From: Halomonas rhizosphaerae
GTDB lineage: Bacteria; Pseudomonadota; Gammaproteobacteria; Pseudomonadales; Halomonadaceae
Direction: 5' to 3'
NCBI RefSeq assembly: GCF_030010555.1
Contig: NZ_JASCQP010000024.1
Span: 1-64,000 of the forward strand
DNA: 64,000 nt
Both the position numbers and the translations under genes were made by a program. The notes beneath the pieces were generated by a model that worked only from the letters and a program-made list of their open reading frames with translations, was not told the origin of the DNA and did not search any database. This document shows, in pieces, positions 18,701 through 26,239 of the stretch. Position 1 is the stretch's first letter. The number at the start of each line of letters is the position of its first letter.

Positions 18701-19832
18701 TGCCCTCCGGTGTCAGGCGCTTCCAGGCGGTGTCGGTCAGCGCCGGCGTGGCGAGTTCGGGGTCGTTGGCCCAGTCGCGCAGCGCTCCCAGCCAGCCGGC
18801 ACGGCTTCGGCTGTTGAGCTTGCGCTGGTCGAAGGCCTTGGCGGCGGCGGCCGTCTCCAGCCGCTCGGCGAGCTCATCCAGCCAGGCGGGCCAGGGCGCC
18901 TTGAGCTCGGAGAGCACCCGCGCGCGTTCGGCCTGCATGCTGGCAAGTGCCCCGGCGGGGGGCGGGGCGTCGGGCAGCAGGTCGGCGTCGCCCTGCAGGC
19001 GGCGCACGTCCTCGGACAGGGCATCGGGGGTCTCCCAGTAGCGGGTGACCACCGCCAGGGCCTCGGCGTCCAGGGCGTAGTAGAAGCTGCGCCAGTAGTC
19101 CCGGGCGACCTCGAGCTCGAGCTCCGACTGGTCGAGGTTCATCTCCAGCGAGAAGAGGCTGCCGCTCTCGAAGGCGTGCTCCCGCAGCATGCGATGGCAC
19201 CAGGAGTGGATGGTGGAGACCGAGGCCTCGTCCATCCACTCGGCGGCGAGCTGCAGGCGGCGGGCGCAGGCGGGCCAGCGCTCGCGGGGGAAGCTGTCGC
19301 GCAGGGCCAGCAGCGGGTCGCTGGAGGGAGCGGAGCCAGCGGAGGAATTATCCACTGAGCCCAAGTTATCCACTGGCGGTTCGTCGAAGAGGTCTCCCGT
19401 CGGGCTATCGTTCGAGCTGGACGTGGCAGAGTCGGCGGCAGGCCGAAGAGGATGTCCTATGCCAGGGATGGCGTCGGTAGCGCCCAGGGAGGGGTTCACA
19501 GCGCCTCCTCGCAGGCCTGCCGCCGACGATCCGTCTCCATTCCTTGACGCCAGAAATGCATCCGCCGCCTCCACCAGCCGGGCGCGGATGCGGTCGCGCA
19601 GCTCCCGGGTGGCGGCGTTGGTGAAGGTCACCACCAGGATCTCCGGCGGGGTGAGGGCACGGGGGAAGCTCTCGGCGTCGGCCTCGTCCCGCGGGCCCAG
19701 TACCAGGCGCACGTAGAGCAGGGCGATGGTGAAGGTCTTGCCGGTGCCGGCGCTGGCCTCGATCAGCCGGCTGCCGGTGAGCGGCAGGTGGATCGGGTCC
19801 AGGGTGGGGGGCGTCTGGTCCTGTGCGCTCAT
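15774..19832 (-). CDS. recB: Exodeoxyribonuclease V beta subunit RecB
   Basis: A 1352-aa subunit combining a 3'-5' UvrD-like helicase and the C-terminal nuclease of RecBCD. Walker A is EASAGTGKTFTIALLYVRL (about residues 25-45), motif II region FPVALVDEFQDTDPVQYRL, motif VI KLYVALTRARHATWLG and the nuclease core FYVLDWKSNHLGRD. The length exceeds E. coli RecB (1180 aa) because of two insertions: a low-complexity stretch after residue 95 containing a palindromic repeat (19431-19527), and a linker with repeated EPETAL units (16620-16730). Both are in frame and leave the catalytic motifs intact. The ATG at 19832 overlaps the recC stop as ATGA. Confidence 0.95.
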   Translation of the reverse strand: MSAQDQTPPTLDPIHLPLTGSRLIEASAGTGKTFTIALLYVRLVLGPRDEADAESFPRALTPPEILVVTFTNAATRELRDRIRARLVEAADAFLASRNGDGSSAAGLRGGAVNPSLGATDAIPGIGHPLRPAADSATSSSNDSPTGDLFDEPPVDNLGSVDNSSAGSAPSSDPLLALRDSFPRERWPACARRLQLAAEWMDEASVSTIHSWCHRMLREHAFESGSLFSLEMNLDQSELELEVARDYWRSFYYALDAEALAVVTRYWETPDALSEDVRRLQGDADLLPDAPPPAGALASMQAERARVLSELKAPWPAWLDELAERLETAAAAKAFDQRKLNSRSRAGWLGALRDWANDPELATPALTDTAWKRLTPEGMAEIWQQGEPLDHPALHALAELPARLEALPDAHADLLAHAVHWMAERRERMQQRRDELGPDDLLERLDRAFEGPAGKALAAHVRRQFPVALVDEFQDTDPVQYRLFDHVYRLARAPDPEDPSAVLLIGDPKQAIYAFRGADIHTYLQARRDTAGRHVTLGTNFRSATAMVEAVNRVFRFAEAHPAGRGAFLFKTPEGDNPVPFLPVAAKGRKDALTRDGEPLPAMTLWHLTGGHLASDETEGPSDGLSKGAYFKEMAARCATRMAELLREGQAGRTGFGSPGEAFRALKPSDLAVLVNNANEARAIRGALLERGIKSVYLSDKEGVFETPAALELEVWLAACAEPDSERRLHAALAMPSLGMGLHDLDALQHDELAWEERVLQFRAYHRQWQRQGVLPMLHRLLADFAVPTRLLRSASGERHLTDLLHLGELLQQASAELDGEHALLRHLSEARSQPPAQADTHRLRLESDADLVQVITIHKSKGLEYPLVFLPFICAFREKKASDLPLTWHDEAGRRHLSLEADDTVLARADDERLGEDLRKLYVALTRARHATWLGIAPLKGLERSAIGQVLTAGAPLSTDGLLDALFPLVEDAGGRDGVLAVEPAPEPDDRVVPIEAHDEALREALTPARRAREHWWIASYSALRLGVERIGEGEESPETTTLPEPETALLPSVLIEEPETALFMEEPETALEATAREMRDEPQDTAHPPATVSEASLHRFPRGPAAGTFLHGLLEWAGHEGFARLAADPERLDDTLARRANLRGWRERIPALQAWLHGLLESELPVPQAPEGAVTPLRLDRLESAHYQVELEFWFAAHKVDTGRLDALVSAHTLGGAARPALERDRLNGMLKGFIDLVVEHEGRFYVLDWKSNHLGRDDEAYAEAAMAEAVREKRFDLQYCLYLLALHRLLEARLPDYDIDRHLGGALYVFLRGQHAPSRGVHRERPPSELIEALDALFRDADATPETSHE
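16620..16730 (-). repeat. In-frame EPETAL repeats in the RecB helicase-nuclease linker
   Basis: The minus strand encodes LPEPETALL, then IEEPETALFM, then EEPETALEA, three near-identical units after a related EESPETTTL. The underlying DNA repeats the core GTCTCGGGCTC. It lies between the RecB helicase C-terminus and the nuclease domain, a flexible tether in the E. coli structure, where length change is likely tolerated. Confidence 0.7.
19431..19527. repeat. 97-bp palindromic repeat element inside the recB coding sequence
   Basis: GTCGGCGGCAGGCC (19431-19444) and GGCCTGCCGCCGAC (19514-19527) form a perfect 14-bp inverted repeat enclosing about 69 bases. The inside contains GGTAGCGCCCAGGGAGGGG followed by TTCACAGCG, a pattern I associate from memory with dispersed intergenic repeats of halomonads and pseudomonads. 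It is translated as RecB residues of about 102-134 (SSAAGLRGGAVNPSLG onward) without breaking the frame. Confidence 0.75.
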
Positions 19833-22800
19833 GCCTGGCCTCCCTTGCCCTTGTCGCCATTCCCCTTGGGGCTCTTCTCCTTCGGCGTCTTCACCGCGCG
19901 CAGCAGCGGGGCGTAGAGCCGCTCGGCCAGCACCGCAAAGCCGCCACCTTCCGCCGACTGGACCAGCGCCTCCAGCTCCGGCCACTGGCGCATCAGGTAG
20001 GGGTCGCGGCCACGCTCGCCGTGGTCGTTGTTGTAGCCGCTGCCGCGGAAGGCGGTGTCGGCGGCCTTCCAGGCCTTCTCGTTCTCCTCGTCGGCGGCGC
20101 CGGCGAGGCAGCGTTGCATGGCCTGGGGGGTGCCGCCCTTCTCCAGCCAGGCGAAGGCGGTGTCCCGGGCCAGCGGCAGGGGCGTGGCCATGCCGTGTTG
20201 CCAGGCCGCGGCGATGTCGGCCAGGTGCGCGCGGGCCTGCTCGGCGGGGATCGGGGCGAGGGTGCCGCCACCTGCGCGGGAGAGCAGCCGCGTGGTCATG
20301 GGGCCCGCCACCTGGCCGGCCAGGTGGGCCACCCAGGGGGTGAGCCAGTGTCGCCACTGGTACTTGTTCTTCTTGACCAGGCTGCTGGTGATAAGCAGCA
20401 CCCGGCAGCGCTCGCCGGCGTCGTTGACGCGCAGCTCGCCCAGCCAGTCCTCCAGTGCCAGGCCCTCGCCCTGCTCCCGTTGCAGGTCCAGCGAGACACC
20501 GAGCGGCTCGTCCAGGGCGTGGGGCCACGCCTCGAGCACCTGGCGGTAGTCGGCGAAGAGCGTGTCCATGGGCTCGACGAGATCGTCGCGCATGCGCTCG
20601 GCGAAGCCGCCCATGGCCAGGCGGCCCTGGCGCTCGAGGCGCTCCAGGGTGGCCAGCATGGCAGGCTCATGGGGCTCGCCGGCCTCCACCGCCTCGCGAC
20701 TCGCCTCGATCAGCACGTGCTGCAGCTGCCAGTGATCGAGGCCATCAAGCCGGAAGGGCTCGTGGTCGAGCCGCTCCATGGCCTCCGTTTCCAGATGGAC
20801 CTTGAGCCGGGTGGTGTAGAAGGCCTGCACCGGCGCCTTGAGGAAGGCGCCCAGCTGGCCCAGCGTCAGCGGGGCCTCCTGCCGGAACGGCGCCAGCAGC
20901 GGCTCCGCGGCAGGGGCCGGCGCGGGCTCGGCGTCGGGGCGGTGCAGCTCGCGCCACTCGTGGGCGTAAGTGAAAAGGCTGGATCCCTCTCCACCGGTGC
21001 CCGATGCCGCACCCTCCATATCGGTGCCCGATGCCGCACCGCGGAAGTATTCGATGCTGAAGGGCTGCAGCGGGTGCTCGGTGGTCAGCGCGGCCAGCAG
21101 CGCCTTACCGTCATCGTACTCGTTCCCGGCCAGCCGCCAGCCGCGGGCCAGGTGGTCGCGTAGTTGGCCGAGCAGCACCGAGGGCGGCTGCTCCGTGTTG
21201 TCGATGATGCTGCGCCCTACCCAGCTGATGCTCAGCCGGTCGCGGGCCGAGAGCAGCGCCTCGAGGAAGAGGTAGCGGTCGTCCTCGCGGCGCGAGCGGT
21301 CGCCGGGGCGGTAGTCCTGGGCCATCAGGTCGATGTCCAGCGGGCGCTGGACCCGCGGGTAGTCGGCGTCGTTCATGCCCAGCAGGCAGACGTGGCGGAA
21401 GGGGATGGCGCGCATCGGCATCAGGGTGGCGATGTTCACCGCCCCGGCCAGGAAGCGCTGGGAGAGGCTCGCCTCGTCCACCTGGGCGAGCCAGTGTTCG
21501 CGCACAACCGAGAGCGGCAGCGGCTCGGTGAGCCCGGCCTCCTCGGCACTCTCCTGCCAGGCTTCCAGCGCCTGCTCGAGCCGGGTCAGCGCCATCAGGT
21601 CCTGGTTGGAATCGGCCAGGAAGCAGGCCTCCAGCAGGCCGCGCAGCCGCTCGCCCCAGGTGGCCACGTCGCAGGGCCTGGCCAGGGTCTGCCACTGGGC
21701 CTCCAGGGTGTCGATCAGGGTGACCAGCGGGCCGGCCAGCGCCGCCTCCAGCCCGCCGATGTCGTCATAGGGCTCGATGCCCTGCCAGTGACCCTCGGTG
21801 GCGCTGCCCACCGCATAGCCGAGCAGCAGCCGGCGCAGGCCGAAGGCCCAGGTGTTGGCGGTGAGGCCTTCCGGCAGGTCGAGGCTCTGGCGCTGGCGGG
21901 CGTCGAGTCCCCAGCGGATGCCGGCGCCCTCGATCCAGCGGCGCAGGGTGGGCAGGCCGGCCTCATTGATGCCGAAGCGCGCGCGGATGGCCGGCACCTC
22001 CAGCAGGTCGAGCAGGTCGCTCACCGAGAGACGCAGCTCCGGCAGGCGCAGCAGCGATTCGAGGGCGATCAGTAGCGGCAGGCGGTGGCGGCTGGCCTGG
22101 TCGGAGAGGGTGAAGGGGATATGGCGCGGGTCGTCGGGGTCCAGCCGGCCGAACACCGCCTGCACCGCGGCGGCGTACTGGTCGACGTCGGGCACCATCA
22201 CCAGGATGTCGCGGGGCTTGAGGGTGGGGTCCTCGCTGAAGGCGGCGAGCAGCTGGTCGTGGAGGATCTCCACCTCGCGCAGGGCGCTGTGAGCGACCTG
22301 GAAGCGCAGCGAGCGGTCGCGGGCCGGGGCCGCGGCGGGCCAGGCCTCGCGGGTCTCGGCCAGCGGGCGCAGCTCCAGGATATCGTCCTGCAGCTGTCGC
22401 AGCAGGCTGGGCTCGGCGCTCTTCTCTTCGGTGCCTTCCGCGTCTTCCAGGGGAGAGTCGAAGAGGTCGATGCGCAGCGCCTCGCCCTCGAAGAGGCCCC
22501 GGTAGGCCTGCTGCTCGTCGAACTCGTCGAGCAGGCGCAGGTAGTCGCGGCCCTGCTTGCCCCAGGCGGCCAGCAGCGGCTGGGCGTGCAGGTGCAGCTC
22601 GGTCTCGGCGAGGTCCGCCGGCATGCCGGGGCGGCGCTGCTGGCGGCGGCGCTCGGCGCGCAGCAGGTCCTTGTGCTCGATGATGTCTGCCCAGTAGTGG
22701 CGGCAGGGGTTATGCACGCAGAGCAGCACCTGGCTGACCCGCGCCATGGCGGCCAGCGCCTCCAGGGTCTGGGCGGGCAGCGAGGAGATGCCGAACACGA

Positions 22801-23530
22801 TCACGCGGCGCGGCAGGCCGGGGGGACGGCTGGCCGGATCGAGCGCCTGGCATGCCTCGAGGAAGCGCTCGTGCACCGCCGCGCGGCTGGAGGCCAGGCC
22901 CTCGGGGCCCTGGGCTTGAAGAATGTCATCGCGCAGCGCGCGCCACAGCTCGGCCTGCCAGCGCTGCTCCTCGGCCAGCGGGCGTGCCTCGCCGCGAGCG
23001 GTGAGGATCACCTCCTCGCCCGCCGCCCAGGCTGCCAGCCAGTCGGCGCGGTAGACCTGGTACTGGTCGAGGAGGTCGGCCAGGCGCTCGGCCAGCTGGT
23101 GACGCTTGCGCAGATCGTCGTCGTCTTCCAGGAAGCGCGCCAGGGGCGCGAAGGTGGGCGAATCGAGCAGGGCGGGCAGCAGGCGCATCAGTCGCCACAC
23201 CAGCCGCGGCTTGTCGAAGGGGGAGACCGGCGGCACCGCGTCTTCTCCCAGCACGGCCCGGTAGGCCTGCCACAGGAAACGCGCCGGCAGGGTCACGTCC
23301 AGGGCGGCAGCGATGCCGGCGCCGCCGTGGGCGCGGTCCTCGGCGAGCGCCAGCTTGAGCCACTGGCTGATGCCGTTGCTCTGCACCAGGATCGTCTCGT
23401 TCTCCAGCGGCCCCAGCGGGTGGCGGCGCATCCACTCCACCGCCAGGCCGCGCAGCGCCTCCAGGCGATTGCCGTGGATCACCATGAAGCCGGGTTCGAG
23501 TTCAGGGCCCTGGAGAGCGGTGAGGGACAT
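19829..23530 (-). CDS. recC: Exodeoxyribonuclease V gamma subunit RecC
   Basis: A 1233-aa Chi-recognition subunit of RecBCD with a dead helicase fold. It opens with a typical MVIHGNRLEALRGLAVEWM segment, then ILVQSNGISQWLKLALAED and later PFRHVCLLGMNDADYPR and DLMAQDYRPGDRSRREDDRY, all highly conserved in RecC. AAGGAA precedes the ATG at 23530. Its TGA overlaps the recB ATG. A short duplicated insert (GAASGTDME/GAASGTGGE) lies near residue 835. It is the first gene of recC-recB-recD, so the promoter should be in the 23531-23705 gap shared with the divergent secreted-protein gene. Confidence 0.95.
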   Translation of the reverse strand: MSLTALQGPELEPGFMVIHGNRLEALRGLAVEWMRRHPLGPLENETILVQSNGISQWLKLALAEDRAHGGAGIAAALDVTLPARFLWQAYRAVLGEDAVPPVSPFDKPRLVWRLMRLLPALLDSPTFAPLARFLEDDDDLRKRHQLAERLADLLDQYQVYRADWLAAWAAGEEVILTARGEARPLAEEQRWQAELWRALRDDILQAQGPEGLASSRAAVHERFLEACQALDPASRPPGLPRRVIVFGISSLPAQTLEALAAMARVSQVLLCVHNPCRHYWADIIEHKDLLRAERRRQQRRPGMPADLAETELHLHAQPLLAAWGKQGRDYLRLLDEFDEQQAYRGLFEGEALRIDLFDSPLEDAEGTEEKSAEPSLLRQLQDDILELRPLAETREAWPAAAPARDRSLRFQVAHSALREVEILHDQLLAAFSEDPTLKPRDILVMVPDVDQYAAAVQAVFGRLDPDDPRHIPFTLSDQASRHRLPLLIALESLLRLPELRLSVSDLLDLLEVPAIRARFGINEAGLPTLRRWIEGAGIRWGLDARQRQSLDLPEGLTANTWAFGLRRLLLGYAVGSATEGHWQGIEPYDDIGGLEAALAGPLVTLIDTLEAQWQTLARPCDVATWGERLRGLLEACFLADSNQDLMALTRLEQALEAWQESAEEAGLTEPLPLSVVREHWLAQVDEASLSQRFLAGAVNIATLMPMRAIPFRHVCLLGMNDADYPRVQRPLDIDLMAQDYRPGDRSRREDDRYLFLEALLSARDRLSISWVGRSIIDNTEQPPSVLLGQLRDHLARGWRLAGNEYDDGKALLAALTTEHPLQPFSIEYFRGAASGTDMEGAASGTGGEGSSLFTYAHEWRELHRPDAEPAPAPAAEPLLAPFRQEAPLTLGQLGAFLKAPVQAFYTTRLKVHLETEAMERLDHEPFRLDGLDHWQLQHVLIEASREAVEAGEPHEPAMLATLERLERQGRLAMGGFAERMRDDLVEPMDTLFADYRQVLEAWPHALDEPLGVSLDLQREQGEGLALEDWLGELRVNDAGERCRVLLITSSLVKKNKYQWRHWLTPWVAHLAGQVAGPMTTRLLSRAGGGTLAPIPAEQARAHLADIAAAWQHGMATPLPLARDTAFAWLEKGGTPQAMQRCLAGAADEENEKAWKAADTAFRGSGYNNDHGERGRDPYLMRQWPELEALVQSAEGGGFAVLAERLYAPLLRAVKTPKEKSPKGNGDKGKGGQA
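20995..21040 (-). repeat. 27-bp-period direct repeat in recC
   Basis: CGGTGCCCGATGCCGCACC occurs at 20995-21013 and 21022-21040 without mismatch. In RecC it gives GAASGTDME followed by GAASGTGGE, a Gly/Ala/Ser-rich insertion just before SSLFTYAHEWRELH. It looks like a small duplicated insertion in a surface loop. Confidence 0.8.
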
Positions 23531-23705
23531 GGCGCGGTTCCTTCGCTGGGTGCCGGGGCCTCTCATGGTGCCACAGGGCAAGGGTTGCCGCTGCCCCGGA
23601 GGCAAGGGGGACGTGCACCGCGGCCGACGTACCGTGAACTATGCTGGGAAGCAGGCCGCGATATGGCCAAGGTCATACCCAGAAGATCCAGAAAGGAGGC
23701 ATGTG

Positions 23706-24158
23706 ATGACAGGCTTCACCCCCCTCGCCAAGGGCGCCTGGTGCCCGCTGGCCGTCGTGCTGCTGGTCGCGGCGGCGCCCACCCTGGCCAGTGAGGGCCA
23801 TGACCTCACCTTCAGCGGCGACGGCACCTTCATCGCGCCGCATGGCGGCCAGGCCATCCGGGTGGCGCTCTACGACGTGACGGCGGGCGAGGTCGTGGCC
23901 ACCGAACAGGGCACCGTGGCGGCGGAGGAGCCGCCGGCCTTCTCCTTCACCTTCCCCGGCGCGCTGGAGGAGGGCCGGCTCTACGACGTCCACTACTGGA
24001 TCGACGCCAACTTCGGCGGCGGCAGCGAAGGGAGCTGCGACCCGGTGAACGTCGACCACCAGTGGCGTGCCGCCCTCACGAACGTCAGCGAGCCGGTCAG
24101 CCTCGAGGTGGCCCACGACCCCGCCCAGCAGGCGCCCGTCTGCACCAGCTTCGAGTAG
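23706..24158 (+). CDS. Small secreted protein of unknown function
   Basis: 150 aa with a Sec signal peptide: MTGFTPLAKGAWCPLAV, a hydrophobic core and a probable cut after PTLAS. The mature part reads as a compact beta-sandwich (HDLTFSGDGTFIAPHGGQ, IRVALYDVTAGEVVATEQGT, FSFTFPGALEEGRLYDVHYW) with two cysteines (GSCDPV, APVCTSFE) that could form a disulfide. AGGAGG sits 6 bases before the ATG at 23706. The gene is divergent from recC across 175 bases. I do not recognise a named family. Confidence 0.7.
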   Translation: MTGFTPLAKGAWCPLAVVLLVAAAPTLASEGHDLTFSGDGTFIAPHGGQAIRVALYDVTAGEVVATEQGTVAAEEPPAFSFTFPGALEEGRLYDVHYWIDANFGGGSEGSCDPVNVDHQWRAALTNVSEPVSLEVAHDPAQQAPVCTSFE

Positions 24159-24236
24159 TCGTGTCGGCGTCCCTTGGACAACTGAGGCCCGCGGAGGCGA
24201 CACTCTCGGGCCCGACCCCTGAAGCGAGACCACACC

Positions 24237-24887
24237 ATGAGCGACTACCTGCTGGAGGAGCACGGGCTGAGCCCGGGCAAGATCTACCGCCTGCTCTCGG
24301 GCAGCATCTGCCCGCGCCCCATCGCCTGGGTCTCGACCCGGGACGCGGCGGGCAACACCAACCTGGCACCCTTCTCGTTCTTCAACGTGGTGAGCGTCAA
24401 CCCGCCGGTGCTGGGCTTCTCGCCGCTGCTCGACGGCGATGCCAATCCCAAGGACACCATCCGCAACCTCGGCGAGGTAGGCGAGTGCGTGGTGCATATC
24501 AGCGGCGAGGGGCTGGTGGAGGAGATGAACGCCACCAGCGCGGGGCTCGAGCACGGCGACGACGAGTTCGCCCACGCGGGCCTGGAGAAGGTCGCCATGG
24601 CGGGTGTCTCGGTGCCGCGGGTGGCCTCGGCGCCGGTGGCCTTCGGCTGCCGGCTGCGCGAGATCATCCGCTTCGGCGACCAGCCGCTGGCCGGCAACCT
24701 GGTGCTGGCCGAGGTGGTGTCGATCCATGTCGACGACGCCCTCTGGGACGGGCGCCATGTGGATGCCGAGGCGCTCAGGCCCATCGGCCGCATGGCCGGC
24801 AACGATTACGCCCGCTGCAGCGACCTCTTCGAGGTGGAGCGCCCGGCCTCGGGCAGCGCCATGAGCCGCCAGCAGCGTGGCGGCTGA
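24237..24887 (+). CDS. Flavin reductase-like (FMN-binding) domain protein
   Basis: A 216-aa split-barrel flavoprotein of the flavin-reductase/DIM6-NTAB family. The family start LSGSICPRPIAWVSTRDAAG is followed by NLAPFSFFNVVSVNPPVLGF, which forms the FMN phosphate and isoalloxazine pocket, then DTIRNLGEVGECVVHI. Members supply reduced flavin to monooxygenases or act as small reductases. No monooxygenase is adjacent, so the partner is unknown. The gene is convergent with the haloacid dehalogenase gene, with about 10 bases between stops. Confidence 0.85.
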   Translation: MSDYLLEEHGLSPGKIYRLLSGSICPRPIAWVSTRDAAGNTNLAPFSFFNVVSVNPPVLGFSPLLDGDANPKDTIRNLGEVGECVVHISGEGLVEEMNATSAGLEHGDDEFAHAGLEKVAMAGVSVPRVASAPVAFGCRLREIIRFGDQPLAGNLVLAEVVSIHVDDALWDGRHVDAEALRPIGRMAGNDYARCSDLFEVERPASGSAMSRQQRGG

Positions 24888-24896
24888 AGGCCGCTC

Positions 24897-25634
24897 CTAG
24901 GGAAGGCCGAGCCGGTCGGCCAGGTCATGGAAGTCGTCGGCCACCAGGTCGACGCAGGGGTCGACGCTGAGGTCGGGCGTGGCATCGGGGCCATGCTCCA
25001 GGGGGCGCGGCACGAAGGCGGTGCGAAAGCCCTCGCGGTGGGCGGCCTGGAGGTCGTCCAGGTGGGCGGCGACCATCAGCACCCGCTCGGGGGGCTGGTC
25101 GAGCAGGCGGGCCGCCATGCGGTAGACCTCGGGGTCGCGCTTGTAGTGGCCGGCGAGCTCCGCCGAGAGCACGCAGTCCCAGGGCAGGCCCGCGCGCTTC
25201 GCCATGTTCACCAGCAGCGACATGTTGCCGTTGGAGAGGGTGGCCAGCACGTAGCGCTCGCGCAAGCGGGCCAGCCCGGCCACGCTGTCCGGCCAGGGAT
25301 CCAGGCGGTGCCAGACGCGGTTGAAACGCTCCCGTTCGGCCTCGTCGAGGGCGTCGGCGATGCCGAAGTCGTCCAGCAGGCGGTCCAGCGTCATGCGGTG
25401 CAGGTCATCGAGGCGCGTCCAGGGCAGCTCGCCGTGGCGCACCCGGTCCATGGCGGGCGCATAGCCGCCGCGCCAGGCGTCGGCGAAGGCCGCCCAGTCC
25501 ACCGCCAGGCCCAGGCGAGCGCCCAGCGTCTCGCCCTCGAGGATGACGCTGCTGCGCCAGTCCACCACGGTACCGAAGACATCGAAGGTCAGGGCCCTGA
25601 CATCGGCCAGGGCGGCAGGCGGTCGCGGGCTCAT
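24897..25634 (-). CDS. Haloacid dehalogenase, type II (HAD superfamily)
   Basis: A 245-aa HAD hydrolase. Motif I is LTFDVFGTVVDWR, where the first Asp is the nucleophile and FGTVVDWR is the typical L-2-haloacid dehalogenase signature. Motif II is LATLSNGN, the motif III lysine lies in HYKRDPEVYRMA and motif IV is VAAHLDDLQAA. L-2-haloacid dehalogenases convert S-2-haloalkanoates to R-2-hydroxyalkanoates; distant members act on other phosphate or halide substrates. Its start overlaps the stop of the upstream DsbA-like gene by 4 bases, so the two form one unit. Confidence 0.85.
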   Translation of the reverse strand: MSPRPPAALADVRALTFDVFGTVVDWRSSVILEGETLGARLGLAVDWAAFADAWRGGYAPAMDRVRHGELPWTRLDDLHRMTLDRLLDDFGIADALDEAERERFNRVWHRLDPWPDSVAGLARLRERYVLATLSNGNMSLLVNMAKRAGLPWDCVLSAELAGHYKRDPEVYRMAARLLDQPPERVLMVAAHLDDLQAAHREGFRTAFVPRPLEHGPDATPDLSVDPCVDLVADDFHDLADRLGLP

Positions 25635-26230
25635 GTGTTCTCCAGGGCCTCCTCGAGCAGTTCCAGGCGGTCCTGGCCCCAGAAGGGCTCACCGTCGAGG
25701 AGGTACCAGGGCGCCCCGAAGCAGCCATCGGCCAGCGCGGCCTGGCAGGCCTCGTCCAGGCGCTGCTGGCCCGCCCCGCTCTCGGCGTCCTCCAGCAGCG
25801 CCGCGCCGTCCAGCCCGCAGGCCGCGGCGATCTCCCGCAGGGTCCCGGGGTCGGCGATGTCGCGCTCCTCGGCCCAGCAGGCCCGCATCAGCGAAAGCGA
25901 CAGCCCGGCGATGTCGTGCCCCTGTGCCTTCGCCGTCAGTGCCAGCCGGGCCGCCGGACGGTCGTCGGTGGGAAAGTGTGCCGGTTCCAGGTTGAGGGCA
26001 ATACCCAGCCGCTGGGGCCAGCGCCTGAGCTCGGCCATGCGGTAGGCCTGCCGCTCCGGGGCGCGCTTGGCCAGCGGCAGCCCGCCGGTCCGGGGGAAGA
26101 TCGCCCCGAGGGTGATCGGCACGTAGTCGATCCTGGCCCCATGACGGGCGGCGATCTCGCCGAGGCGCGCGTGGCCCAGGTAGCTCCACGGCGAGACGTG
26201 GGTGTAGTAGTAGCGGATCGTGGTCGGCAC
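25631..26230 (-). CDS. 2-hydroxychromene-2-carboxylate isomerase / DsbA-family protein
   Basis: A 199-aa kappa-GST/DsbA-fold protein. The N-terminus has YYYTHVSPWSYLGHARL, matching the SPxSYLG glutathione-binding motif of HCCA isomerases; the active-site Ser is the one in SPWS. The C-terminal GCFGAPWYLLDGEPFWGQDR is the conserved GVxGVPxFxxxxxxxWGxDR motif. HCCA isomerase acts in naphthalene degradation, but homologues next to unrelated genes are common, so the substrate is uncertain. It is co-transcribed with the dehalogenase (ATGA overlap) and lies 10 bases downstream of matB. Confidence 0.8.
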   Translation of the reverse strand: MPTTIRYYYTHVSPWSYLGHARLGEIAARHGARIDYVPITLGAIFPRTGGLPLAKRAPERQAYRMAELRRWPQRLGIALNLEPAHFPTDDRPAARLALTAKAQGHDIAGLSLSLMRACWAEERDIADPGTLREIAAACGLDGAALLEDAESGAGQQRLDEACQAALADGCFGAPWYLLDGEPFWGQDRLELLEEALENT

Positions 26231-26239
26231 GGACGCTCC

